A stretch of 64,000 bases of DNA from Jeotgalibaca arthritidis (GTDB lineage: Bacteria > Bacillota > Bacilli > Lactobacillales > Aerococcaceae), in NCBI RefSeq assembly GCF_011100465.1, contig NZ_CP049740.1, forward strand, positions 809,857 through 873,856, written 5' to 3'. A program made the position numbers and the translations under genes. The notes beneath the pieces are model-generated. The model had not been told where the DNA came from and made no database searches. It worked only from the letters and a program-made list of their open reading frames with translations. Below are positions 35,994 through 43,933 of this stretch, piece by piece; position 1 is the stretch's first letter; each line of letters starts with the position of its first letter.

Positions 35994-36036
35994 CTCCTAG
36001 TTTTTTTACGTGGGATGGTCAACGAACCACGTGCTC
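35994..36036 (-). promoter_or_regulatory. Candidate preQ1-I riboswitch upstream of queT
   Basis: The minus strand has ACGTGG...CCACGT (P1), a GGTTCG loop entry, and the tell-tale A-rich tail AAAAAAACTAGG running into the AGGAGG site. This matches the small preQ1-I fold, where the tail pairs back and hides the Shine-Dalgarno. The P2 pairing is not ideal on inspection. Confidence 0.6.
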
Positions 36037-36090
36037 ACTCGTTTGCAAGCCTGACTAGTTTACCACACTCACAAGAGAGGAACAAGATGC

Positions 36091-37458
36091 TTATTGAATG
36101 GTTAGAGCTAGATCTTTATTTAAGAAGAAGGGACGGTAGTAAGCTAACGTACTCGCTAAGGGTAATAACTCTTCTGATAATTGAATATTCAACTCTGTTT
36201 TTAAGTAGTTGCGACGCTCTTGAATTCTTTCCCATAGTTCTGGATAATCTTCTTGAATGTTATGGCGCAAGTCCTCGTCTGCTATGGCGACAGTACTTTC
36301 AGCTGAGACGCCATTGTGACCAGCTTGGGATGGAATAAAATCTACTTGGAAAATCATACCCGATTGAACAGTCGCTTTTGACCCTGGGTAAAATGGTGAC
36401 GACAACCACTCTTCGTTAGCCGTTAAATGACCTGGGCACAATTCCCAGCCATAGTTTGATTGAGGGTAAAAATCATTAAATTGTTTGAAGAAGTCGCCAC
36501 CCTTTTGCCCAATTCGAATGGTCGTTAACCAATAGTGGTAGGCTGCAAAATAAGGTTTAACAACTTCTTCCAAATAAGCCGGATCAATTGATTCCATCTG
36601 CTCGTTTGTTTCTACCGCATAACCTGACCGACTAGACAATCCCCCACGATAAGCAACCGTTAAGGCAACTTTATCTGACAACTTTAATGGCTTATCTAAC
36701 GGATAAAGATTGGCATTTAAAAACCGTTGGCCAAATGCCGCAATCGTGACTACTGTTTGATACTGGCCTTCTTTCGTTAGCAATTGGCCAATTTCCGTTT
36801 CACTTTTCCCTACACTTAGCTGGTTCATCGCATCCAAAACTGCATCTGACGCTAGTGATGAACCATATTCATAGTGAGCAATTTCATTAGCATTATTAGT
36901 TACACGGGCACCGTAGGCCGGATCAATATACAAGCCAGTAGCATTCACCAAGTTTTCTTTTCCAATACGGTTTTCTAAGGCATTGACGATAAAATGCGGC
37001 AGGTCATACTGATCGGTCATTGTCGGAATTAATTTCCAGCCGACTAGTCCTACTTTTTGACTGGTATCAATGGTTGTGTCTGCTAATAAGTTGTCCAGCT
37101 CGCTCACCTCTTGCATCGGTTGGTTAGGTAACGAAAAGAGGCTACATTTTTTTCCTTCCGATGGTGTACGGGAATAGCGTACCTTATTGTAGTTCTCATT
37201 TCCTAGGATGAGAGTGGATGAGCCATCTTGGTTGAGAATTTGCAGTCCTTCCTCAAAACGTGGGATAAAACCGGTTAAGTATTCAAAGTTACTGCCGTGC
37301 TCCTTATCGGCATAAATAACGAGGGCAGACAATCCTCGTTCCCCCATCCGATTTAAGAGAGCTTGCTTTCGCTCTTCCATCGTTTGATCCGTTAAGTGAA
37401 CGAGTTGGCTGGAATGATCAGCTATGGGTTGCTTTACCTTATTTATTTCAACAGTCAT
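36091..37458 (-). CDS. M24-fold (aminopeptidase P/creatinase-like) protein, metal ligands degenerate
   Basis: 455 residues. N-terminal creatinase-like domain (~30-180: RMGERGLSALVIYADKEHGSNFEYLTGF) and C-terminal pita-bread domain. In active M24 enzymes two Asp, one His and two Glu bind metal. Here the first Asp-Asp block is replaced by LTVAYRGGLSSRSGYA, the His block is CPGHLTANEEW, the first Glu is Asp (FQVDF) and the last Glu is kept (SAESTV). So peptidase activity is doubtful. An IS6 element lies about 110 bases upstream of the start and may have cut its promoter region. Confidence 0.8.
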   Translation of the reverse strand: MTVEINKVKQPIADHSSQLVHLTDQTMEERKQALLNRMGERGLSALVIYADKEHGSNFEYLTGFIPRFEEGLQILNQDGSSTLILGNENYNKVRYSRTPSEGKKCSLFSLPNQPMQEVSELDNLLADTTIDTSQKVGLVGWKLIPTMTDQYDLPHFIVNALENRIGKENLVNATGLYIDPAYGARVTNNANEIAHYEYGSSLASDAVLDAMNQLSVGKSETEIGQLLTKEGQYQTVVTIAAFGQRFLNANLYPLDKPLKLSDKVALTVAYRGGLSSRSGYAVETNEQMESIDPAYLEEVVKPYFAAYHYWLTTIRIGQKGGDFFKQFNDFYPQSNYGWELCPGHLTANEEWLSSPFYPGSKATVQSGMIFQVDFIPSQAGHNGVSAESTVAIADEDLRHNIQEDYPELWERIQERRNYLKTELNIQLSEELLPLASTLAYYRPFFLNKDLALTIQ

Positions 37459-37570
37459 TATTATCTTCCTTTCTTTTATTGACTTACTTAACTTGAGTAT
37501 AGGCTAAAATGAAGCATTTTTCGAATAAAGAGAGGTTCAAACTATTTTTTAGGGCTGTATCAAAAAAAGG

Positions 37571-38378
37571 GGTTCTGTTGCAAAGTTGTAAAATAAAATA
37601 CAAATGTTTTACCCAGTCTTGGGTTTATGCCGGAATTCCCAACAATACCTTGATTTCCGTGCAGACCGAAAAGTCGAAAAGAGTGCCTTCTTTTCGACTT
37701 TTTTATATAGTCCTCGAATGGTTTCCATGCCTTTAATCGTGGTAGAGGCCGTGCGTAAACTTCGATAGAATTTATTGCGTCGTTTGATTGGGCGGTGGTC
37801 TTGTTCAATCAAATTATTCAGATATTTAACGGTACGATGTTCCGTTGCTTGATAAAATCCCTGTTCTTTCAACTTCTTGAAGGCGCTCTTAATAGATGGT
37901 GCTTTATCCGTAACGAGAACTCTTGGTTCACCAAATTGTTTGACTAATCGTTTAAGAAAAGCATACGCTGCTTGTGTATTCCGTTTTTTACGTAACCAAA
38001 TATCCAAGGTTAAACCATCTGCATCGATGGCTCGATACAAATAATGCCATTCCCCTTTAATTTTAATATAGGTTTCGTCCATTTTCCACGAATAAAAGGA
38101 CTGTTTATTTTTCTTTTTCCAAATTTGATGGAGTAGTTTGCCGTATTCTTGTACCCAAAGATAAATCGTCGTATGAGAAACGTTAATGCCACGATCATAT
38201 AGGATTTCTTGAACGTCTCGATAGCTTAGGTTATAACGAAGATAATAGCCAACGGCTACAATAATCACATCCTGTTGAAATTGTTTCCCTTTAAAATGAT
38301 TCATCGTTATTCCTCCCACTATCTTTTTCTATCATTCTACCTTATTTGAAGCAGATTTTAAAACTTTGCAACAGAACC
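37571..38378 (-). mobile_element. IS6-family insertion sequence, copy 1 (808 bp, IS1216-like)
   Basis: Bounded by perfect inverted repeats GGTTCTGTTGCAAAGTT at both ends. One transposase gene on the minus strand. Size is one base less than IS1216. Flanking 8-mers (AAAAAAGG left, AATGGCTG right) are not direct repeats, so the two sides were joined by recombination or deletion after insertion. Confidence 0.95.
37609..38304 (-). CDS. IS6-family transposase (copy 1)
   Basis: 231 residues from ATG 38304 with GGGAGG upstream. Helix-turn-helix (YRDVQEILYDRGINVSHTTIY) and an intact DDE set: MDETYIKIKG, VTDKAPSI, EQDHRPIKRR. The last ~25 residues (RSARKSRYCWEF...) are out of the usual frame: one base is missing in a homopolymer (six instead of seven), where copies 2 and 3 keep the canonical ending TEIKVLLGIPA or similar. 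Catalysis may survive as the change is beyond the DDE core. Confidence 0.92.
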   Translation of the reverse strand: MNHFKGKQFQQDVIIVAVGYYLRYNLSYRDVQEILYDRGINVSHTTIYLWVQEYGKLLHQIWKKKNKQSFYSWKMDETYIKIKGEWHYLYRAIDADGLTLDIWLRKKRNTQAAYAFLKRLVKQFGEPRVLVTDKAPSIKSAFKKLKEQGFYQATEHRTVKYLNNLIEQDHRPIKRRNKFYRSLRTASTTIKGMETIRGLYKKVEKKALFSTFRSARKSRYCWEFRHKPKTG

Positions 38379-38407
38379 AATGGCTGTACTCCTGGAAAGG
38401 AATAGCT

Positions 38408-38491
38408 TTGACAGTATATGAAGCATTAACGCTAGCGATTCTACTCGCTACGTTGGTTGTCGAGATACTGAAATTTAACAAAAAAAAATAA
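38408..38491 (+). CDS. Holin-like toxin of a type I toxin-antitoxin system (27 aa)
   Basis: TTG start six bases after AAAGGA. The peptide starts TVYEALTLAILLATLVVEIL and ends KFNKKK: one membrane helix with a lysine tail, the signature of the Hol_Tox (putative holin-like toxin) family. Such peptides depolarise membranes when over-expressed. A hairpin terminator begins at the stop and an antisense transcript converges on it. IS copy 1 ends only 29 bases upstream, so the native toxin promoter has probably been removed. Confidence 0.8.
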   Translation: MTVYEALTLAILLATLVVEILKFNKKK

Positions 38492-38528
38492 TCATCTTTT
38501 AACTTTGATCGGTTAAGATGATTATTTT
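38487..38528. terminator. Shared bidirectional terminator of toxin mRNA and antisense RNA
   Basis: TAATCATCTTTTAAC pairs with GGTTAAGATGATTA (with a small irregularity), T runs on both outer sides. In type I systems both RNAs end here and overlap in this hairpin. Confidence 0.75.
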
Positions 38529-38602
38529 TAATCTATTTAATTCAGTCACCGTCTTTAACGGTTCTGCTTGAGGGGATACGTTACAGCGTATCTCCTTTTC
38601 GT
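38487..38602 (-). ncRNA. Candidate antisense antitoxin RNA
   Basis: Minus-strand promoter TTGAAT (38631-38636), 18-base spacer, extended -10 TGCTACAAT (TACAAT at 38607-38612). Transcription from about 38601 would cross GGATACG/CGTATCTCC, a stable hairpin, and end in the shared terminator, giving a ~115-base RNA overlapping the toxin 3' end. Inferred from promoter, terminator and family precedent. Confidence 0.65.
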
Positions 38603-38705
38603 TTATATTGTAGCACAATCTGCTGTTTTTATTCAACTAATGAAATATCAACTATGTTCATAGGATCTATATAAAATTACATAATGATTTATATTAGTTG
38701 TGGGG

Positions 38706-38885
38706 TTATTTTTTTTTTATTGAATACATAAGTAACCAACAAACCGTGTATATTAGAATACCAATAATAGTTATTAAAAAATTATTACTGGTAGGAAAAG
38801 AATTTTTGCTTAAAATAATTAAAATGAGAATAATGACTTTCAAGACGCCTTCTTCCCAGGATGATATTAAATTTTTTTCATTCAT
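38706..38885 (-). CDS. 59-residue membrane peptide, possible immunity protein
   Basis: ATG at 38885 with AGGAGGAAATTA just upstream. The product starts MNEKNLISSWEEGVLKV and has two hydrophobic segments (VIILILIILS and FLITIIGILIYTVCWLLM) ending in YSIKKK. It begins 28 bases after the stop of the secreted protein gene and on the same strand, so the two are likely co-transcribed. Small two-helix, Lys-tailed proteins placed like this are often bacteriocin immunity proteins, but no family was recognised. Confidence 0.75.
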   Translation of the reverse strand: MNEKNLISSWEEGVLKVIILILIILSKNSFPTSNNFLITIIGILIYTVCWLLMYSIKKK

Positions 38886-38913
38886 TAATTTCCTCCTATA
38901 TTTAAGTATTACA

Positions 38914-39687
38914 TCAATAATAATAGACTGTTTTTTGTCCCAGCAAGCTTGTTCTGCTACTATTGGAGTACTGCTTTATAATCACCATTTCACCCATTAT
39001 GGTAGGAACAGGAGTAGAATAATCAAAAATTCTATACACATCTTCAGAATTATATACGTATGTTAGATTCATAGAATAGGCTAAAGCTGCAACGTCGATT
39101 AAGTAAGCTGATATTTGCGTATATATATTTGGAATAGCACTAAGTACCTTTGAAATTGCTAGTGCAATTGCTCCCACACTTAAGCCTTTTATGTATGTAT
39201 TTGTTTTAAATGTCTTTAAGTATTCCCAAGTACTATCCATAGCAGGGGTAACTAGCCCATTCTCTGATTTTTTCCCAATATCTTCTTTAGCTTCTCCCAA
39301 CTCAATTACTTGACTAAATTCCTCACCGTTAAAAATTCCTTCTTGATGTAAAGAGTTATCTATTAACTCCGTTTTAACTGTAGATACCGTTATAGATTTG
39401 GTAGAATCATTTATTTCATAAGTGGTACTGTTTACTTCACCAGATTCAAAGTCAATTTCTTCAATTGTTTGATAATCTGTATTATTTTGAGAATAGTTAT
39501 AAACTATTTCCGAATCACTTTGGCTAACAAGTTCAAAATTAGTTATATTATCATTAAAGTCTTCAAAAGTACTGTAGGTACTTTCTAAATCATTTTGAGT
39601 TGCAGATACTGTCACTGGTGTTGTTAAAATTGGTGCCGCTACTAATGTAACAATAGAACTTATAATTATAGTTTTTGACAACTTCAT
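38914..39687 (-). CDS. Secreted protein of unknown function, bacteriocin-like context
   Basis: 257 residues from ATG 39687 (TGGAGGTAATAAAC before it). Signal peptide KLSKTIIISSIVTLVAAPIL with a likely VSA-type cleavage near residue 30. The middle (~35-140) is acidic and Ser/Thr/Asn-rich, like a propeptide. The C-terminal half (~155-257) has a hydrophobic region (GLSVGAIALAISKVLSAIPNIYTQ) and ends GQKTVYYY. No catalytic motif is visible. The organisation recalls large secreted antimicrobial proteins such as the geobacillin-26 group, but that is only a resemblance. A membrane peptide gene follows, and a 32-bp palindrome covers the promoter. Confidence 0.8.
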   Translation of the reverse strand: MKLSKTIIISSIVTLVAAPILTTPVTVSATQNDLESTYSTFEDFNDNITNFELVSQSDSEIVYNYSQNNTDYQTIEEIDFESGEVNSTTYEINDSTKSITVSTVKTELIDNSLHQEGIFNGEEFSQVIELGEAKEDIGKKSENGLVTPAMDSTWEYLKTFKTNTYIKGLSVGAIALAISKVLSAIPNIYTQISAYLIDVAALAYSMNLTYVYNSEDVYRIFDYSTPVPTIMGEMVIIKQYSNSSRTSLLGQKTVYYY

Positions 39688-39830
39688 GTTTATTACCTCC
39701 ATATTTAAATGATTTTTTAGAAAAAATTGATAGATCTGGCACACAGATATACTGATTAATCACAATTTAAAATAAACCACTATCCTCCTTTCCCTACTTT
39801 TACCAAAAAAATAATAACGCCTACACCTTT

Positions 39831-39836
39831 ATTGTA
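39831..39836 (-). promoter_or_regulatory. Extended -10 of the secreted-protein operon
   Basis: Minus strand TGCTACAAT (TACAAT 39831-39836). TTGTAA at 39856-39861, at the palindrome edge, is a possible but widely spaced (19 bases) -35. The leader before the start is about 140 bases. Confidence 0.6.
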
Positions 39837-39855
39837 GCATATATAATTTAAATTC

Positions 39856-39887
39856 TTACAAAATAGTCATATATGACTATTTTGTAA
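39856..39887. promoter_or_regulatory. 32-bp perfect palindrome, probable operator
   Basis: TTACAAAATAGTCATA followed immediately by its exact reverse complement. It sits just upstream of the -10 box of the secreted-protein operon, overlapping the -35 zone. Length and perfection suggest a dimeric or tetrameric repressor or activator site; the binder is unknown. Confidence 0.75.
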
Positions 39888-39988
39888 CTTCACTATTAAT
39901 TTTTTATGTAATATAGAGCCTATCTGAATATCCTAAGCATGAATAAATTATCCATTCATTCATCTGAAATGAGCTTAGAATACGCTAC

Positions 39989-40021
39989 AAAAACGCCCTA
40001 TAGATAATATAGGACGTTTTT
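39989..40021. terminator. Bidirectional terminator-like hairpin
   Basis: AAAAACGCCCTATA / TATAGGACGTTTTT arms with one mismatch, downstream of the truncated membrane gene. Confidence 0.7.
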
Positions 40022-40026
40022 TGTGA

Positions 40027-40185
40027 TTAGAAAATTTTCTCAATAAACATGACTACCCAACCGATAATAGCTAGCATAAATGTAAACGAAAGTAGTCCTA
40101 AAACTATTCGAAAAAGAAATGCTCCAGTTGAAAACATAAACCTAATTGCCAACTTAAATCCGAAATATAGGACGATAAGCAGGAG
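40027..40185 (-). pseudogene. 3' remnant of a small membrane protein gene cut by IS copy 2
   Basis: The frame encodes ~50 hydrophobic residues (LLLIVLYFGFKLAIRF...LAIIGWVVMFIEKIF) ending at a good terminator. Upstream, the frame runs into the inverted repeat of IS copy 2, so the start and N-terminus are lost. Family not recognised. Confidence 0.65.
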
Positions 40186-40995
40186 GGTTCTGTTGCAAAG
40201 TTGTAAAATAAAACACAAATGTTTTACCCAGTCTTGGGTTTATGCCGGAATTCCCAACAATACCTTGATTTCCGTGCAGACCGAAAAGTCGAAAAGAAGG
40301 CACTCTTTTCGACTTTTTTTATATAGTCCTCGAATGGTTTCCATACCTTTAATCGTGGTAGAGGCCGTGCGTAAACTTCGATAGAATTTATTGCGTCGTT
40401 TGATTGGGCGGTGGTCTTGTTCAATCAAATTATTCAGATATTTAACGGTACGATGTTCCGTTGCTTGATAAAATCCCTGTTCTTTCAACTTTTTGAAGGC
40501 GCTCTTAATAGATGGTGCTTTATCCGTAACGAGAACTCTTGGTTCACCAAATTGTTTGACTAATCGTTTAAGAAAAGCATACGCTGCTTGTGTATTCCGT
40601 TTTTTTACGTAACCAGATATCTAAGGTTAAGCCATCTACATCGATAGCGCGATATAAATAATGCCACTTTCCTTTAATTTTGATATAAGTCTCGTCCATT
40701 TTCCATGAATAAAAGGACTGTTTGTTTTTCTTTTTCCAAATTTGATAAAGAATCTTTCCGTATTCTTGCACCCAACGGTAAATTGTGGTGTGACAAACGT
40801 GAATTCCTCGGTCATACAGAATTTCCTGCACTTCACGATAACTCAGGTTGTACCGAAGATAGTAGCCGACGGCTACGATAATCACGTCTTTTTGAAATTG
40901 TTTTCCTTTGAACTGAGTCATCTTCATTCCTCCAAGCTATCTTTTTCAATTATTTTACCTCAAAATGAGCTTATCGGAAACTTTGCAACAGAACC
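40186..40995 (-). mobile_element. IS6-family insertion sequence, copy 2 (810 bp, frameshifted)
   Basis: Ends GGTTCTGTTGCAAAG / CTTTGCAACAGAACC. Two bases longer than copy 1: one in the mid-gene A run (seven, not six), one in the C-terminal homopolymer. Flanking 8-mers (AGCAGGAG, CATAATAG) differ. Confidence 0.93.
40240..40921 (-). pseudogene. IS6-family transposase, frameshifted (copy 2)
   Basis: ATG 40921 with GGAGGA. The frame breaks after LDIWLRKK because of the A7 run near 40600; the C-terminal part continues in the next frame to FSVCTEIKVLLGIPA. Both catalytic Asp blocks and the Glu block are present but split between frames. A7 can cause transcriptional slippage, so low-level full-length protein is possible. 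Confidence 0.85.
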
Positions 40996-41124
40996 CATAA
41001 TAGAGCGTGGCGTAAGGTCTACCAGTTGGGCAAGATATTCCTGTGTCCACCCTTTTGCTTCCCGAGCTTTTTTTATCGCTATACCTAACGGCTTAAAATC
41101 AAGTTTTCTTTCATCTTGGTACAT
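40996..41124 (-). pseudogene. XRE-type regulator fragment truncated by IS copy 2
   Basis: From ATG 41124 the minus strand encodes MYQDERKLDFKPLGIAIKKA, REAKGWTQEYLAQL and VDLTPRSI, the first part of an XRE helix-turn-helix. The frame then runs into the IS end, losing the recognition helix end and the remainder. The pattern is common in conjugative elements of Clostridia and Enterococcus, which hints at the source of the bcr segment. Confidence 0.75.
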
Positions 41125-41289
41125 TTTAATATCACCCTATATCATTGTACATTTCGGGTGATGATATTTGAACGAAGTATGATTTTATGTTTAGTAGTGT
41201 ATAATTTCGTATTAGTGGAGAGAAACTTGCTATTATTCGTCATTCCGTATATAATAATTATATACTCTTTGCGAAAGGAAGTTGATATT

Positions 41290-41487
41290 ATGGATTACAT
41301 TTCTGTGAAAGCCGCTTCTGAAAAATGGGGCATATCGGAAAGACGGATACAAAAATTATGTGAGGAAAATCGCATTGACGGAACTGAAAAATTTGGTCGT
41401 GCATGGATGATACCAAAAGATGCAGAAAAACCCGTTGATGGACGTATGAAAACAAGGAACAAACAGGAGGAGAATCATGGAATTTAA
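41290..41487 (+). CDS. Small excisionase/MerR-like helix-turn-helix protein
   Basis: 65 residues from ATG 41290 behind GAAAGGAAG. MDYISVKAASEKWGISERRI-type winged helix (SVKAASEKWGISERRIQKLC, GRAWMIPKDAEKP), a small DNA-binding module widespread on mobile elements of Firmicutes. Its last 11 bases overlap the bcrR start, so the two are translationally coupled. Role in bacitracin resistance unknown. Confidence 0.85.
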   Translation: MDYISVKAASEKWGISERRIQKLCEENRIDGTEKFGRAWMIPKDAEKPVDGRMKTRNKQEENHGI

Positions 41488-42091
41488 TGAAAAGCTACAA
41501 CAGCTTAGGACTGGAAAGAACTTAACGCAGGAACAACTTGCGGAGCAATTATATGTATCAAGAACAGCCATTTCAAAATGGGAAAGCGGCAAGGGTTACC
41601 CTAACATTGAGTCGCTCAAGTGTATTTCTAAATTCTTTTCTGTGACCATAGATGAACTACTATCGGGCGAAGAACTGATTACACTTGCCGAAACTGAAAA
41701 TCGTTCCAACTTGAAAAAGATTTACAACTATATTTATGGAATATTGGATATGATGGCAGTTGCGTTTATATTTCTTCCGTTATATGGAAACTCTGTTGGC
41801 GGTTATGTTTATGCGGTCAATCTACTATCATTTACAGCCACCACACCATTCAATCTTGCAGTCTACTGGAGTGCTTTTGCCGCCTTGATTGTAATAGGGA
41901 TTGCTAAAATAATACTTACCCATTTAGATAAAGAAACATGGGGCGGCATTGCTACAAAATGCTCCCTTGGACTCACTGCTTTGGCTATCTGTTTCTTAGC
42001 AGCAGCAAGAGAACCATATATAACAGCACTTATGTTTCTGCTGTTTGTCGCAAAAATAGTTGTTTGGATTAAGCAGAACGGAACAAAGTAA
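41477..42091 (+). CDS. bcrR: Bacitracin-responsive membrane-bound regulator BcrR
   Basis: 204 residues. XRE helix-turn-helix at the N-terminus (KNLTQEQLAEQLYVSRTAIS, residues ~15-55) and four hydrophobic helices in the C-terminal half. This one-component sensor-regulator in Enterococcus faecalis senses bacitracin in the membrane and activates the bcrABD operon directly. GACA-N7-TGTC sites of the kind reported for BcrR lie just downstream of its stop, before bcrA. Confidence 0.93.
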   Translation: MEFNEKLQQLRTGKNLTQEQLAEQLYVSRTAISKWESGKGYPNIESLKCISKFFSVTIDELLSGEELITLAETENRSNLKKIYNYIYGILDMMAVAFIFLPLYGNSVGGYVYAVNLLSFTATTPFNLAVYWSAFAALIVIGIAKIILTHLDKETWGGIATKCSLGLTALAICFLAAAREPYITALMFLLFVAKIVVWIKQNGTK

Positions 42092-42121
42092 AAACGATAT
42101 AAATCCCTTGAAATAGGCTCT

Positions 42122-42136
42122 GACACGATAAGTGTC
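42122..42136 (+). promoter_or_regulatory. BcrR binding site 1 (also a hairpin)
   Basis: GACACGATAAGTGTC fits GACA-N7-TGTC exactly. It is the core of CTCTGACAC...GTGTCGGGG followed by T7, so it could also end the bcrR transcript. Confidence 0.75.
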
Positions 42137-42154
42137 GGGGCTTTTTTTCATGTT

Positions 42155-42169
42155 GACATGATAGATGTA
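42155..42169 (+). promoter_or_regulatory. BcrR binding site 2
   Basis: GACATGATAGATGTA fits GACA-N7-TGTC with one mismatch in the last base, 33 bases after site 1. Confidence 0.65.
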
Positions 42170-42190
42170 GGCGATGTGACGGTAGGTTTC

Positions 42191-42219
42191 TTGGCTTTTG
42201 ATATAGCTCCTGTGATAAT
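42191..42219 (+). promoter_or_regulatory. Likely bcrA promoter
   Basis: TTGGCT, 17-base spacer, GATAAT, with the two BcrR sites upstream as expected for an activator. Confidence 0.6.
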
Positions 42220-42273
42220 AAAATTGTGGTCAGTGAAAACAAGAACAGCAACCAACGGAAAGGAAAATCAAAT

Positions 42274-43191
42274 ATGGATTATATCATTGAAACAGAAAAT
42301 CTTACGAAGCGATACGGAACAGCCACCGTTGTCGATAAGGTCAATCTTCATGTGCCAACGGGCAAAATTTATGGTTTGCTCGGCAGAAACGGAGCAGGCA
42401 AAACCACAGCAATGAAAATGATGTTGCAGCTTGCTCTCCCAACGGATGGAACGGTACGCTTGTTTGGCACAAACTATAAGGAAAATATCCATACCCTTTA
42501 TAGCAAAGTAGGCTCTATTATCGAAACACCGGGATTTTACAGTAATTTAACAGGGTATGAGAATTTGCAAATTCTCGCTAAACTGCGAGGGGGAGTATCT
42601 AAAAGTGGAGTAGAAAAAGCTCTTGAAGTTGTGGGGCTGCATAAAGAGAAAAGAAAAGTCTTTTCCGATTATTCCCTCGGAATGAAGCAACGGCTTGGTA
42701 TTGCCGCCGCCATTATGCACGAGCCGGAGCTTTTAATACTTGACGAACCGATTAACGGACTTGACCCCATTGGAATAGTTGAAATACGCTCATTTTTATC
42801 TGAACTTAGTCACAATCATGGCATTACCATTTTTATCTCAAGCCATGTTTTAAGCGAGATTGAACAGATAGCAGATATTATCGGCGTTATGCACGAGGGG
42901 CATTTAGTAGAGGAAGTGAATATATCCGAGCTTCACAAAAGGAATCGAAAATACATTCAATTTGATTTATCTGACAGTGAGATAGCTGGAAAGATTTTAG
43001 AAAGCCACTACCACATGACGGATTTTACAGTGCAGGACGGTACGGTGAGAATTTATGACTTTAGCCAAAGTGTTGGAGAAATCAATCGAGAATTTGCACG
43101 AAATGGACTGCTCGTGACAAGGATAGATGATAGTGAGGAAAACTTAGAGGACTACTTTTCTAAACTGATTGGAGGTGGCGGTATTGCTTAA
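42274..43191 (+). CDS. bcrA: Bacitracin ABC transporter ATP-binding protein BcrA
   Basis: 305 residues from ATG 42274 (AAAGGAAAATC upstream). Walker [10 protein letters not shown], signature [15 protein letters not shown], Walker [15 protein letters not shown]-loop FISSH. A ~85-residue C-terminal extension after the ATPase is typical of the DrrA/BcrA class. With BcrB it forms a bacitracin efflux or target-protection transporter. Operon bcrA-bcrB-bcrD with overlapping ends. Confidence 0.94.
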   Translation: MDYIIETENLTKRYGTATVVDKVNLHVPTGKIYGLLGRNGAGKTTAMKMMLQLALPTDGTVRLFGTNYKENIHTLYSKVGSIIETPGFYSNLTGYENLQILAKLRGGVSKSGVEKALEVVGLHKEKRKVFSDYSLGMKQRLGIAAAIMHEPELLILDEPINGLDPIGIVEIRSFLSELSHNHGITIFISSHVLSEIEQIADIIGVMHEGHLVEEVNISELHKRNRKYIQFDLSDSEIAGKILESHYHMTDFTVQDGTVRIYDFSQSVGEINREFARNGLLVTRIDDSEENLEDYFSKLIGGGGIA

Positions 43192-43933
43192 TCTTATTTC
43201 TTGTGAATTATTAAAACTAAAGCGTTCAAAAATGGTGCTAATTAGTGTGGCAGGGGTATTATCTACCCCACTTTTGATGTTAATAGAAGCCTTGCAAACA
43301 CATTTTGATAAGCCGGAGATTATCTTTACCTTGTCTGACATATACAGCGACAGTGTACTGTATATCATGCTGCTGGTAAACATTATGATATATGTGGCAA
43401 TTGCAGCTTACTTGTTTAGCAGAGAGTACACAGAAAGCACACTCAAAACCATATTGCCCATACCCATTTCAAGGACAAAACTATTAATTGGAAAATTTTG
43501 CACCCTGCTTCTTTGGATTGTTATGCTCACCCTTGTAACATGGGCAGGTATATTTATCGCTTGTGGGCTATATCACGCTGTCTTTACATTGGAGGGATAT
43601 AGCTTACTAGTGGCAATAGTATGGCTCCCCAAGTTTTTGTTTGGCAGTATCCTGATGTTTTTAACAGTTTCTCCTTTTGTGTTTGTTGCTATGAAAACAA
43701 AAGGATTTGTCGCCCCGATGATTGGCTCTGCCGTGATTGTCATGGGAAGTGCCGCACTTTCAAATCAAGAATGGGGAGCGTTGTATCCGTGGACAGCCAC
43801 CTATTTCTTGGTGCAGGGTAAACTTCAGAGTACCGGCTATCCTACACTGCTGTCTGTATCTATTATTATTCTTGTATCAGCAGTTGGTTTTCTTATGACC
43901 TTTCATCATTTTAAAAAGGAGGATTTGAAATAA
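43184..43933 (+). CDS. bcrB: Bacitracin ABC transporter permease BcrB
   Basis: 249 residues if started at TTG 43184, seven bases after GGAGGT; an upstream TTG at 43169 overlaps that site. Six hydrophobic segments and the N-terminal [20 protein letters not shown] pattern of ABC-2 type permeases. Start overlaps the bcrA stop; stop overlaps the bcrD ATG by one base. Confidence 0.92.
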   Translation: MLNLISCELLKLKRSKMVLISVAGVLSTPLLMLIEALQTHFDKPEIIFTLSDIYSDSVLYIMLLVNIMIYVAIAAYLFSREYTESTLKTILPIPISRTKLLIGKFCTLLLWIVMLTLVTWAGIFIACGLYHAVFTLEGYSLLVAIVWLPKFLFGSILMFLTVSPFVFVAMKTKGFVAPMIGSAVIVMGSAALSNQEWGALYPWTATYFLVQGKLQSTGYPTLLSVSIIILVSAVGFLMTFHHFKKEDLK

